In this document: piece after piece, positions 34,832 through 44,558 of the stretch
Numbering within the stretch: the stretch's first letter is position 1
Layout: each line of letters starts with the position of its first letter
NCBI GenBank assembly: GCA_038883335.1
Contig: JAVZMI010000005.1
Span: 38,233-102,232 of the forward strand
Length of the DNA stretch: 64,000 nt
Source: Candidatus Bathyarchaeia archaeon
Lineage (GTDB): Archaea > Thermoproteota > Bathyarchaeia > Hecatellales > Hecatellaceae
Direction: 5' to 3'
The notes under the pieces: model-generated
Told to the model about the DNA's origin: nothing
The model's input: only the letters and a program-made list of their open reading frames with translations
Databases searched by the model: none
Position numbers and translations under genes: made by a program

Positions 34832-37000
34832 TGTTTGATTTTATTCAAGCGATACCGGTATCAGCTTCCAATGGCGGCGCTGACTAAGTGTATGTTGTTG
34901 CCGCCGATTATGAGGGGCGTAGCAATTATTTGTTAAGCAATGGAGACGGCACATTCTCTAGCCAACAGTACATAGGCCAAACACCAGTAATTCACCACAC
35001 CTACGGCAATGGAGTCGGAGACTTCGATAATGATGGAGACTTCGACTAGATCGTAGGAGCAGGTTACAGTACAATTTATCCCCATAAGGTATATCTTTAC
35101 GAGAAGCTCGGCTCGGGAAAAACTTTGCTCCGTTGATGGAGATTGGCACATGGAAGGAGGGACGCTACCCTATGGATATGCCGGTTGCTGACTTTAACGA
35201 GGACGGTAACCTTGACTTCATATTGACACATTATGAGAGCGTAAACGATGAATTATACTTGGGCAACGGCCACTTCGGGTTTACCAGATCAGTTCTGGCA
35301 AACACAGCACCCTACTATTCGGTAGGCGCCGATACTGCTGACTTCAACAATGATGGGCATGCAGACTATGTTGTCGTACCCCGTCATGAAGCTTTACAGT
35401 TATATATCAACTTGGGCAAGGGAGATAGCACATTCACAAGAAAGACGTCTCCTGCAAAAAGCAGCTATTACTGGGGTGTTGCAGCCGCTGATTTTGATAG
35501 TGACGGAAACGTAGATCTCCTCGCCTCACGTACTGATTTTGCTTACTGGGATTTTATAAGGGCAAAGGCGATGGCACTTTCACTTGGGTTAAGGCAATAA
35601 CCGATTCACGCATCTACCCTTATGGTCCACTTGACAATTACGATTTTAATGGTGATGGAAATCAGGATATTGTCACAACTAAGGGGATTTATGGCTATGA
35701 TGTTATAGTCTGGTTGGGCAACGGCGATGGTACATTCACTTGCTCTAACACCTACGGTGGAGGAACTGGATATTATCGTCACGCAATCTCAGCTCCACCT
35801 TATATCCAGAACAAAAAACCTGTAGCTGAGGCAGACGGCCCCTACATGGGCTTTGAAGGTTCATCAGTAACCTTCAGTGGAGCCGTCTCACTCGATCCGG
35901 ATGGGACTATTGTCGGTTACGATTGGGATCTGGACGGCGATGGACTGTATGATGATGCCTCCGGGGTGACAGCATCCTATACTTGGTGACAACTATTCTG
36001 GGATTGTAGGTCTCAAGGTGACTGACGACAAAAAGGGTACAGCTACAGATATGGCAACTGTGGCTATAGTCAACGTAGCTCCAACCGTTTCTGCAGTGTC
36101 AGACCTAACGGTTAATGAGGATGCGCCGTTCACAGTCATACTAGCTGACTTTGCAGATCAAGGTTGGCTTGGCACCCATACAGCTACAATTGACTGGGGT
36201 GATGGAATGGTTGATGGCGGTTTGGTCGACGAGGATGCAGGCAATGGTACCGTCTCCTGCAGCCACACCTACATGAATGGTGGCATCTACACTGTGACAG
36301 TAACAGTTACTGATGACGACGGGGGTACAGGCAGCGACACCCTAAACGTACTTGTTAACAGGCTCCCAGTTGCAGTGCTAACCCTGTCTATTAAGAGATA
36401 ACCGCAGGCAATACGGCACAGTTCGACGGTTCAGCTTCGTACGATGAAGACGGAACCATAGTCTCCTCCAAGTGGGACTTCGGCAGCGGTGAGCTCGGAG
36501 AAAGTGTCACCACTTCACATGTTTACCATACAATCGGATTTTACACGGTCACTCTGAATGTTACTGATGATAAAGGAGCATTTGATACCACACAGGTGGG
36601 AGTTAACGTGCTAGCTGTGCCCGCGACTGTTAAGTTTACGCCGAGAACATTAAAACTTAACAGTGAAGGAAGCTGGGTTAGCGTGGACATAACTCTGCCC
36701 GAAGGATACAGTATTTCACAAGTAGACTTGAATACCATAAGCATCGCTAATGGAGGCTCACCCTTAGCATATGCGCTTAACAACACCAAGTATGGCTTCG
36801 TGGCAAATGTTCTACAGGGGACTGAGGGCAACGATGTGCTTAGAGTGAAATTTGACAGACAAGCCATAGTAGATGTAATTCTGGTGCCGTCAGATGAAAC
36901 CGTGCTACGCATTCAAGGTAAAGTCTACCATGAAGGTGGCTGGGCTGACTTCAGCGGAACAGATACAATTAAAACCACGACGAATGGAAACGCCAAGTAG
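34832..37000 (+). pseudogene. Decayed FG-GAP/PKD repeat surface protein
   Basis: The translation across frames spells one long protein: FG-GAP/VCBS repeats (GDFDNDGDFD, ADFNEDGNLDFI, ADFNNDGHADYV, YDFNGDGNQDIV) then PKD domains (DADGPYMGFEGSSVTFSG-like, DWDLDGDGLYDD, YDEDGTIVSSKWDFGSG) and a C-terminal beta domain. It is broken by in-frame stops at 34885 (TAA) and 35048 (TAG) and frame changes near 35110, 35555, 35985 and 36400. The 5' end is not found: no signal peptide or start before 34832. Such proteins are exported adhesins or cohesion domains. It is divergent from the caspase gene. Confidence 0.85.
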
Positions 37001-37129
37001 GCGGCCCCCTACACTTCTTTATAAACTCAATTCGAGAAATAAGTTTGAAGCTGAGAGTTATTCAAAATTTTAGTTTCTTCGTTTTATTTTTCTTCTTCTA
37101 CCTGTTTTGAATGAAACAAAAATACGCCT

Positions 37130-37790
37130 CTAAGAAGAGAGTGAAGGAATCTTCTCTCCAGATCTCCGCCGTCGCCTGCTTTCTAAGGTGCTCCCGAAGG
37201 TGCTCCCACAGAGTTGTAGGGTGTCAACAGGCCTCCAGTCTTTCCCTGGTATCTTCTTCCTGAGGCACCCCTCAACCCATTGCATCGCCAACTCCTCCTC
37301 TTGCCGCTGGAGTTCCCCTTCGACGCCTAGGTTCGAGAAGAGGTTTAACTGTGGCTCTACTTTGAGGTACTCAGCCTTAGGCTCCTGGGTTTAATTGGGG
37401 CTCTTATCGTAGCCGTCAGCGTCCATCTAGTGACCTAAGAAGAACTCGGAGGCGACAGGTTTCACGCCGCTAATGTTGCGGAGCCTCTTACCAAGTGTTT
37501 TCGGGTTGTGTCGGCTGCTGGGGGTCTGACTTTTTCCCTCCGCTCTGCTCCGAACTGGGGAGGGTTCGCTGTCTTTGATTGGCTGAGCTTTTGGCTCTTA
37601 TGGTGAGCCGACGTTTCAGGGCATTCTCTCCATCTTCGCCGATGAAAGTATAGTATTTTACGATATTCTCGCAGCTGGTTTTGACGCGGAAGATGTCTAT
37701 TCGCATGAGGCCGGGTCTGTTCAGTTGTTCTTTCAGGTCTTCGACTCGTGAAGTTTCCCAACCCCAATCCGCCTCCCAACAGAACACCCG
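37130..37790 (-). pseudogene. Decayed tyrosine-recombinase (integrase)
   Basis: On the minus strand one stretch reads MRIDIFRVKTSCENIVKYYTFIGEDGENALKRRL in part (about 37600-37710), as in archaeal integrase catalytic domains. Further on, about 37360-37470, VKPVASEFFLGH, then stop, MDADGYDKSPN, stop, then AEYLKVEPQLNLFS recalls the C-terminal end with its EFMLGH and catalytic Tyr (AEYLKV). Two in-frame stops and at least one frame change between the blocks make it non-functional. I did not find clear attachment repeats. This is a remnant of a mobile element beside the decayed surface protein. Confidence 0.75.
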
Positions 37791-37905
37791 AAAACGTTAA
37801 ACTGGACGCGCCAGTCATACAACTTAACCTCCAATGCTCCACAACCGCCAACCAACAGGGGCATGGAGGTGCTAAAACCAAAATCAACGTAAAAAGGTGA
37901 CATCT

Positions 37906-39276
37906 ATGTCTTACGATGTTATAGTGGTGGGTGCTGGTCCTGCTGGCGCGGTGGCAGCTAAGACAACGGCGGAGAAGGGTCTAAGTACTCTGCTAATTGA
38001 GCGAGGGGAGTACCCAGGTCAGAAGAGTGTCGGTGGTGAATTTCTTCCAGTCAGCATATTTGAAGAGTTCCCTTGGATGAGGGGTGGCCCGCTTCAGCGG
38101 CGGATAAATGGGTGGGTCTTCTTCCTTCCCTCTGGAGACGAGGCTACTGAGATTCGCTATAGCCGGAAAATGGAGTACGGTTACACGGTTCATAGACCTG
38201 AGTGGGACCGTTGGGTTGGGGGATTCGCAGAGTCGGCGGGTGCGGAACTCAAAACTTCCACGCTCGTGGAGGGGGTTATTAGAGACGAATCGGGTTGCGC
38301 GAGAGGAGTTGTGACGGATAAGGGTGAGAGGCTCTACTCGAAAATCGTAATCGGGGCAGACGGTGTGAACTCTGTCACGGCCAGGAGCCTCGGATTGAGG
38401 AAGAACTTGTCGCTGAATTCTGTTGCCCTATGCGCCAAGTACACCTACACTCTGCCACCAGAGAAGATAGAGGAGAGATTTGGAGGCTTCTACGGCTCTG
38501 AGATAGAGATACTTTTCGGGGAGGAGATTTGCCCCCGAGGGTTTGCATGGATATTCCCTTCAGAGAGGGATTTCTGTATAGGCATCGGATGCGGGCTTGA
38601 CGCGATGGAGAAGAACATCTTCTCATATCTCCAAGAGGTGGTGACGCTTCCTCGCGTAAAAGATAAAGTGCAGGATGCGAAGTTAATGAATTATTCCACC
38701 CACCTAGTACCCATCTACGGAGCTCCAGAGCAAACCTATGGAGGCGGTTTCCTTCTCGTGGGTGATGCAGCTGGGTTTGTATGTCCTTTTGATGGGGCTG
38801 GGTATGAGGCTGCAGCTATGTCAGGCAAGATGGCTGGCGAAGTAGCTGCGGAGGCGATAAGTCTAGGGGACGTCTCAGCTAAGACTCTCCGTGGGTATGA
38901 GGATAAGTGGATGAAGAGTTTCATCGGGAAAGATATAACCTACGGAAGGAAAGTCCAAGACTATGTGGTAAACAAGATGGGCGTCGACCTCTTCAACAGG
39001 ATGATCTATGAGATGGGAAGCGCCATGACGAAGCATGGAAGTTATACGGGGAAATCACATGGCGAGGCAGTAGAGGAATTCTTGAGTCGATATGCGAAGA
39101 CTTTGGCGGAAATGACTGTCCAGTTGGCGCCGTCTGGCACGGTACCCCTCAAAGAGGTGGCGAAACTCCTCCTAGGCATAGGTAGAACGACAATCCTAAG
39201 CAAGAAACGTGACAAAACCACTCCTAGGAAGGGAGACACGCCGCCAGCTGATGGTGTGACTCATCCCAAGCTGTAG
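37906..39276 (+). CDS. FAD oxidoreductase, geranylgeranyl reductase / FixC family
   Basis: This family reduces geranylgeranyl chains of archaeal lipids or passes electrons to quinones (FixC). The FAD-binding motif VVGAGPAGAVAA starts at residue 7, followed by IERGEYPGQKSVGGE; further on are GADGVNSVTARSLG and GFLLVGDAAGFVCPFDGAGYEAA. Length 456. AGGTGA before the ATG at 37906 is preferred over the GTG at 37897. Its stop lies inside the end of a convergent ferredoxin gene (16-base overlap). The neighbour and the FixC-like C-terminal extension argue for an electron-transfer role; lipid reduction is the alternative, as a prenyl synthase lies close. Confidence 0.88.
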   Translation: MSYDVIVVGAGPAGAVAAKTTAEKGLSTLLIERGEYPGQKSVGGEFLPVSIFEEFPWMRGGPLQRRINGWVFFLPSGDEATEIRYSRKMEYGYTVHRPEWDRWVGGFAESAGAELKTSTLVEGVIRDESGCARGVVTDKGERLYSKIVIGADGVNSVTARSLGLRKNLSLNSVALCAKYTYTLPPEKIEERFGGFYGSEIEILFGEEICPRGFAWIFPSERDFCIGIGCGLDAMEKNIFSYLQEVVTLPRVKDKVQDAKLMNYSTHLVPIYGAPEQTYGGGFLLVGDAAGFVCPFDGAGYEAAAMSGKMAGEVAAEAISLGDVSAKTLRGYEDKWMKSFIGKDITYGRKVQDYVVNKMGVDLFNRMIYEMGSAMTKHGSYTGKSHGEAVEEFLSRYAKTLAEMTVQLAPSGTVPLKEVAKLLLGIGRTTILSKKRDKTTPRKGDTPPADGVTHPKL

Positions 39277-39563
39277 AGTACGCCCTCTCCCCCTCGGGGG
39301 TAACTCCACGCTATTGCGCTGCGGGGGCACACGCAGAAGCATGTTCCGCATTCTAGGCAGCACTCCATTCCGTATTCCCACACAGCAACACCGTCCCTCA
39401 GCTTCCAAGAGCCGCTGGGGCAGAACTTAAGGCAGAGAGCGCACCCATTACACAGTTCAGCGATAACACGGATGTGCCTCTGCGTCTTAGGTTTATGGTG
39501 GGTTAGACTCCTTACTTTATCTCTAATTGCAACCCCTGCAAGATCTCCATCAGCCAAGAGCAA
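39261..39563 (-). CDS. FixX-like 2[4Fe-4S] ferredoxin
   Basis: This 100-residue ferredoxin has two full cluster motifs: CNGCALCLKFCP and CCLECGTCFCVCP. It resembles FixX, the small partner of FixC in electron transfer to quinone. The N-terminal 40 residues are not part of the fold and the true start could be later. It converges on the FixC-like gene with a 16-base overlap. Together they suggest an electron-transfer pair in opposite orientation, an unusual layout. Confidence 0.87.
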   Translation of the reverse strand: MLLADGDLAGVAIRDKVRSLTHHKPKTQRHIRVIAELCNGCALCLKFCPSGSWKLRDGVAVWEYGMECCLECGTCFCVCPRSAIAWSYPRGGEGVLYSLG

Positions 39564-39957
39564 CCCTACCGTCTCTCATTATTTTGAGAAACTTGATAGC
39601 TTTATCCCTTATCCCGCCGGCAACCGCCAGTTTATCTAGGAATTTATAAGGGAGCAAGTTAGAACAATCTCTCGGAACCTATCAAAAGAGTTCAGATATA
39701 GACACTCGCTTAATTTTATAGCTCTCAAGGTCAAGGGTTTAGTAGTTTGAGTTAGCTTTTGACATAGATAGAGCGAGTTTAATGACGTACCTAGCTTGTG
39801 TGGCGGATGATGAACTTTAGCTGTAAAAGGTCTCATCTATGAGTTGGCTTGATCGGTATGCTTGGTAGATGCCTTGACGGTTAACCGATAGGCATATTTA
39901 GCAGCAGACTTCGATATGAGATCCAGAAATCTGACGAGGATGGAGTTCAGACTTTAA
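39564..39957. other. Intergenic region before polyprenyl synthase
   Basis: This 394-base gap separates divergent genes. A weak AT-rich box lies near 39893. I see no RNA gene or coding frame. Confidence 0.4.
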
Positions 39958-40926
39958 TTGGATGAAACTCGCAGTTTGAGCTGTAAAGATGAGGCGAGAT
40001 ACCACATCTACGTTTCCGAGCTGAGTTATGAGATCGAATCTTTGCTACTGAGATTTACCTCGCTCCTTACAAATTTCGAACTTCAACCTCACATAACCTA
40101 CTCTCTCTCATCACGAGGGAAGAGGCTTAGACCTTTACTCCTCATACTGAGCGGTCAGAGTTTAGGCGGGGTGAGAGAAGCGTTAACTATGCCAGCTGTG
40201 GCAATAGAGCTTGTGCACACCGCCTCTCTAATCCATGATGATGTCTTAGATTTTGAAGGTGTGCGGCGTGATCTACCTACGCTGTATTGTAAGTTGGGGA
40301 GTAAGGCGTTACTCGTAGGGGATGTACTTTATGCTTCAGCTGTGGCGCTATTAGCTCAAAGTAACCCTAAGCTACTGGAGATTATAGCAGAAAGTACCAT
40401 GGAACTTTGTGACGGAGAGTTCATGGATGTCTCTTTTTCCATCAGCAACTGTAAGGAGGAGGACTACTTTAGGATGATAAGGAAGAAATCAGCCTCGCTC
40501 TTCAAGGCTGCTGCGGAGTGTGGTGCTGTAGTCGTTGGCGGTCTAAAGTCAGAAGTTGAGACTCTCAGCACATTTGGTGAGTTATTTGGGATAGCCTACC
40601 AACTGAAAGACGACCTACAGGATATATTAGGTCAGGTCTACGGCGACTTCGTGAACGGCAGGGTAACCCTCCCCTATCTCCACCTTTACACAAACGGGGA
40701 TTCTCAGTCGAGACTGCTAGTAGAGAATAATATTGGTAAAGGCAATGTTGAGGATCAAGTTGCTGAGAAGATCTTAGAGAAGATGGAGGAGACTGGGTCT
40801 ATAGATTACTGTCGAGGTAAGCTTGCTGAGTATAAATTCAAGGCATGCCAAACACTGGCCAGCCTCAAAGATTCTGAATTTAAGGATACACTTATTTGGC
40901 TCACCCAAGCTGCTCTATCCACGTGA
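39958..40926 (+). CDS. Polyprenyl diphosphate synthase
   Basis: It chains isopentenyl units into the C20 or longer prenyl diphosphate of archaeal lipids or quinones. Class I trans-prenyltransferase features are clear: SRGKRLRPLLLIL, first DDxxD at 94-98 (HDDVLD), second at 218-222 (KDDLQD) and KKSASLFKAAAECGA. It is 322 residues, starting at TTG 39958 with no better start in sight. It follows the FAD reductase in the same direction beyond a long gap; both could act in lipid synthesis. The fourth and fifth residues before the first Asp motif are small, consistent with longer products, but length cannot be read reliably. Confidence 0.92.
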   Translation: MDETRSLSCKDEARYHIYVSELSYEIESLLLRFTSLLTNFELQPHITYSLSSRGKRLRPLLLILSGQSLGGVREALTMPAVAIELVHTASLIHDDVLDFEGVRRDLPTLYCKLGSKALLVGDVLYASAVALLAQSNPKLLEIIAESTMELCDGEFMDVSFSISNCKEEDYFRMIRKKSASLFKAAAECGAVVVGGLKSEVETLSTFGELFGIAYQLKDDLQDILGQVYGDFVNGRVTLPYLHLYTNGDSQSRLLVENNIGKGNVEDQVAEKILEKMEETGSIDYCRGKLAEYKFKACQTLASLKDSEFKDTLIWLTQAALST

Positions 40927-40954
40927 GAGCTGGTTGCGTAGGGCTCTCTCTCGG

Positions 40955-42007
40955 TCAGCTTGTTGGTGCGCATAGTTTGCTAGGCTTCTCCAAAGCTTTG
41001 TCTATAGCAATTAGTGTTATGGTAGCTCCAAGCTCGGCTATCCGCCTCAGACTGTAGATCACTGATCGGAGATGTGTTAGGATATAGGGGTTTGATATTT
41101 CCTTTGGCAAGATGCTTGTTAGTCTTTCCTCCGCAGACTCCACCACGCATTCAGCTTCAAGCGCGTCGTTAGCGACTTTTATATCCCTCTTATAGTTGCA
41201 GTCCATTGCTTTCTGGCAGACAGCTGATGTTAGATCCCCGATCTGAAGTATGCTCTCTATTAAATGGCGAGGTATTTCGCTTCTAAACTTCACAAGCTCA
41301 GCGGTGCTTATTGCGATCTTCTCAGCATGGTCAGCTATGCTCTCCAAGAGCTGGACGATAGCTCGGTTATCGGGGATCTCTAATATGTCGGAAATGCCTA
41401 TACTCTGGGCGAGGCTTCGATCCTCCTGTGCTAATAGGAGGAGGCGGATAATAAGCCAGTAGAGCATATCAGCCTCATCTTCCCTGCGTAGGGCATCCTG
41501 CGCCAGTTCGGGTTTATCTTCACTTAAGGCTTGTAAGGCTTCGGAGTACATAGTGGACGCTATCACATATAGCCTCCGCATCAGCGTGTCTATGGGAAAC
41601 TTTGCAGGGTCGATAGAGCACTGGAGAGTTATGCGGTTTGGGGTCTCCTCTATTATGCCTACACCCATCAGCCGCCTCGTAGCTTCCCTAATTTCCTGTA
41701 AGTGTTCGCTACTTACCCGCCCTGAAGGAGAAAAGATTATGATAGTATCTCGTCCCAAGATGTAGTTTCCAATTATGATGCGCTCCAATATTCGAGGCTC
41801 ATCACATAAATCGGAGTTTATCTGGAAATCTACTTTAACCTTCTTGGATTCCGCTAGTGCACTGGTGATTACTCTTAGGGAGCCGTCGTTTTCTTGTATG
41901 AATAGTACTATGTCACCCTGCTTTAGGCCTGCCTCCTTCACCCAGCGGCTTGGGAGGGAGACGCTTAGAGTGGAGTAGCCTACTTTCTGAACTCTTCTAC
42001 TTTCCAC
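40955..42007 (-). CDS. AbrB-PhoU domain regulator
   Basis: This 350-residue protein has an N-terminal SpoVT/AbrB-type DNA-binding fold (VQKVGYSTLSVSLPSRWVKEAGLKQGD) and then PhoU-like helical repeats (about 130-340), a form common in archaea near phosphate or cation transport genes. No Pst transporter lies here, but a 95-residue protein and a CPA2 antiporter follow on the same strand upstream. AT-rich boxes at about 42048-42062 precede the ATG. I infer a role in transport or phosphate control. Confidence 0.88.
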   Translation of the reverse strand: MESRRVQKVGYSTLSVSLPSRWVKEAGLKQGDIVLFIQENDGSLRVITSALAESKKVKVDFQINSDLCDEPRILERIIIGNYILGRDTIIIFSPSGRVSSEHLQEIREATRRLMGVGIIEETPNRITLQCSIDPAKFPIDTLMRRLYVIASTMYSEALQALSEDKPELAQDALRREDEADMLYWLIIRLLLLAQEDRSLAQSIGISDILEIPDNRAIVQLLESIADHAEKIAISTAELVKFRSEIPRHLIESILQIGDLTSAVCQKAMDCNYKRDIKVANDALEAECVVESAEERLTSILPKEISNPYILTHLRSVIYSLRRIAELGATITLIAIDKALEKPSKLCAPTS

Positions 42008-42249
42008 GTAAACTCACACCTACCCTACACGGTTATTATTCCCTTCTCTTTTTATATATTTTTTTATAATTATTTCTACTAGTTTCTTTATAATCTAATT
42101 AATCTATAGAATTTTTTCATAGTTTATAGAATAGTTTCAGAACATTAAACCTTCGTGGAAAATTAGCAGCCCATCTCCACATTCTACCAACTAACCCGGT
42201 GCCGACGCGGTAAATACCCAGACCTCGGTTTAACTGCGACACATAACCT

Positions 42250-42537
42250 TCAGCGAACCATCTCTAAGAGCGTCAGGCTCCAGATCTTCTCAACGATGTA
42301 AATACGTATATTCATTATGAGACTTTCTTTCAAGTTTTTGGGGGTGATCTCAACAAACTTATAACTGCCGTAGAAAGCCCTATCAACACGGAAAACCTTC
42401 TCGATATTAGCGTTTAAGTTAAAGATGACCGCCTCTATCTTGCTATCTTTGGCTATGGGCTGTAACTCGGCGAAATCAGCACATCCTCTGTCAAGGATCG
42501 TACGTTTGATCCGAAATAATTCGCTCTTTGGAGTCAT
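42250..42537 (-). CDS. Conserved-looking small protein of unknown function
   Basis: This 95-residue frame lies between the CPA2 antiporter and PhoU gene on the same strand. Support comes from the promoter: CTTATAAAG at 42561-42569 (minus) would start transcription at about 42538, exactly at the ATG (leaderless). The product is basic and mixed alpha/beta (FRIKRTILDRGCADFAELQPIAK). No domain recognised. It could still be a chance frame, since codon usage evidence is weak. Confidence 0.55.
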   Translation of the reverse strand: MTPKSELFRIKRTILDRGCADFAELQPIAKDSKIEAVIFNLNANIEKVFRVDRAFYGSYKFVEITPKNLKESLIMNIRIYIVEKIWSLTLLEMVR

Positions 42538-42560
42538 TAATAACGTGCTATAAATCAGAC

Positions 42561-42569
42561 TTTATAAGC
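42561..42569 (-). promoter_or_regulatory. TATA box giving a leaderless start
   Basis: CTTATAAAG on the minus strand lies about 27 bases before the ATG at 42537, the usual box-to-start distance. Confidence 0.5.
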
Positions 42570-42611
42570 GTTCTGAACTATCTGGCAGAATACCTGAGAT
42601 CGAACCTCACT

Positions 42612-44417
42612 TCAAATTGACTCCTCTTCTTCTGCGTGTGTAGACTCGTTCTCTTCTTTGGAGAGGATCTTATGGTATAAGGCCTCTACTTTATCGTAGA
42701 CTCCACTTAAATATTCCCTGGATAGGTAAAGGGCCACCAAAGAGGCTATTGCTAGGAATATAATGATTGATTTTGTTAACCGGCTGAATAATGGGGCAAT
42801 CAATAAGGGGGTAACTACTATCGAGAATACAATGATAATCACAATCACGAGAACTCTAATGAGGTTTTGAGCGATACGATGCGTATATCTGTCTCCGCTT
42901 TGATTATAAGGAGAAGCCTTCGACTTGAGGAGTTCACCGGCGAGATCTGTTAAGCGTCCAAGGTTGCGGAGCATCATCATTACGAAAGGGGCGACTAAGG
43001 CAGTTGCGACACCTGCGAGAATTATGTCCAAATACGCCTCATAGAAGGCGAACTGCCCGCTAACATGGGTGTATGCAATCTGAAGTAGGATTACGATAAG
43101 GGCGATGACTGAAATGTCGGCGAAGATCCTCCGGATGGTCCTTCTAAGGGCGATAGAGGCAGAGCCTCGGCCTCCAGCCGCCTGTCTCAGGTTGTACATC
43201 CAGACAGTATAGTTTGATAAGTAGGTTTTCAAGCCTTTGGGGGCAAACTTAGATATGCTGCTAGCTATTTGTGGAGACTTCTTTATGAAGTAGGGTGTGA
43301 AAAGGGTTGTTACAACCGCTACGAATATGGAGATTGGATAGAGGAAGCCGCTGGCCACTCCGGAGTCTTTCCCGATCTTTGCTACGACGAAAGAGAACTC
43401 CCCCACATTCGACTTCCCCATGCCGACCCGTAGGGCAGTCTTACCATCATATCCGCTCAGAAGAGTTCCGAGGCTACAGGTAAAAATCTTGCCCGCGATG
43501 TTTACCAGAGTTATAATCAATGCGGGTATCAATAGAGGCATAAATACTGAAAAGTCGAATAACATCCCTATCGATATGAAGAAAAGGGCTGCGAACATAT
43601 TTCTAATAGGTTGCGTCAACCTCGCAATTTCGCCAGCATGCCTAGACTCCGCGAGAACCGCCCCTACCAGAAAGGCTCCAGCGGCGGTGGAGAAACCTAA
43701 CCAGAAGGTGGATAGGGCAGCTCCGAAACACAGCCCCAGAACAGCGAGGACAAGCACCTCAGCTACATGAAACTTTGCAATATAATCAATAAGCCTGGGT
43801 ATGAGCGCATGGCCGAGTGTTAAGAAGGCACCGACGAATATCGCCAACTTTAGGATGATTCCACCAACTTCAAGGTACGATACGGTACCCATTGTTCCTA
43901 TACCTGAAAGGATTGCGATGATTATAATGATGCCGAAGTCTTCAACGACTAATATGCCGAATATAATCTGGGAGGAGAGTTCCTGCATACACTTCATATC
44001 CTCCAAGACTTTGACCAGGATAGCTGTACTGCTGACGCAGATTATGGCGCCTAAGAAGATAGAGTCCATAGGCGACCAGCCGAATAAGATGCCAAGATAG
44101 TAACCAATAGCGATCATCAGGGGCATCTCGATTCCACCTGTAACCATCGCTACGAGGCTCACATTTCGGAGTTTCTTTACGCTGAACTCTAGGCCGAGGA
44201 AGAAAAGAAGAAGGATTACACCCAGCTCTGCCAGTAGCCTGATGGCGTCGACATTTTTAACAAGAACGAATGGTGATATTGAGGAGCCGAAGGCCATCCC
44301 TGCAACCAGATAGCCCAAAATCGTCGGCTGTTTAATTTGGTGGAATAGAACTGTGATAAGAGAAGCTACCACCACAATGATAGTGATATCAGTGACAAAC
44401 TCGATCTCGGCAACCAA
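42612..44417 (-). CDS. CPA2 cation/proton antiporter (KefB-like) with extra C-terminal membrane domain
   Basis: CPA2 proteins exchange K+ or Na+ for protons. The first 390 residues form the 12-13 helix core with FFLGLEFSVKKL, SSTAILVKVLEDM, VVEDFGIIIIIAIL and a long GMGKSNVGEFSFVVAKIG segment. The usual TrkA-N domain is absent. Instead about 190 residues with four or five more helices (VIALIVILLQIAY, IILAGVATALVAPFVMMML, VLVIVIIIVFSIVV, IIFLAIASLVALYLS) and an acidic tail follow. Length is 601. It may work with the AbrB-PhoU regulator downstream. Confidence 0.88.
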   Translation of the reverse strand: MVAEIEFVTDITIIVVVASLITVLFHQIKQPTILGYLVAGMAFGSSISPFVLVKNVDAIRLLAELGVILLLFFLGLEFSVKKLRNVSLVAMVTGGIEMPLMIAIGYYLGILFGWSPMDSIFLGAIICVSSTAILVKVLEDMKCMQELSSQIIFGILVVEDFGIIIIIAILSGIGTMGTVSYLEVGGIILKLAIFVGAFLTLGHALIPRLIDYIAKFHVAEVLVLAVLGLCFGAALSTFWLGFSTAAGAFLVGAVLAESRHAGEIARLTQPIRNMFAALFFISIGMLFDFSVFMPLLIPALIITLVNIAGKIFTCSLGTLLSGYDGKTALRVGMGKSNVGEFSFVVAKIGKDSGVASGFLYPISIFVAVVTTLFTPYFIKKSPQIASSISKFAPKGLKTYLSNYTVWMYNLRQAAGGRGSASIALRRTIRRIFADISVIALIVILLQIAYTHVSGQFAFYEAYLDIILAGVATALVAPFVMMMLRNLGRLTDLAGELLKSKASPYNQSGDRYTHRIAQNLIRVLVIVIIIVFSIVVTPLLIAPLFSRLTKSIIIFLAIASLVALYLSREYLSGVYDKVEALYHKILSKEENESTHAEEEESI

Positions 44418-44558
44418 TGGAAAATACCATAAATATTTTTTTCGCTCCTAACATAAAAAGAATTCCTAAAACTGTGGGTTGCCATAGTTTAAGGTTTCAG
44501 AATAGAATATTTAGGGACGGTGAGATGGCTGAGGTTTCATCTTGGATCCCTCAGTAAT

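Noticed and set aside
37462..37887. 141-residue open frame on the minus strand
   Set aside because: Its sequence is arginine-rich and low in sense. The overlapping frame at 37488-37787 holds the integrase-like block, so this one is a shadow.
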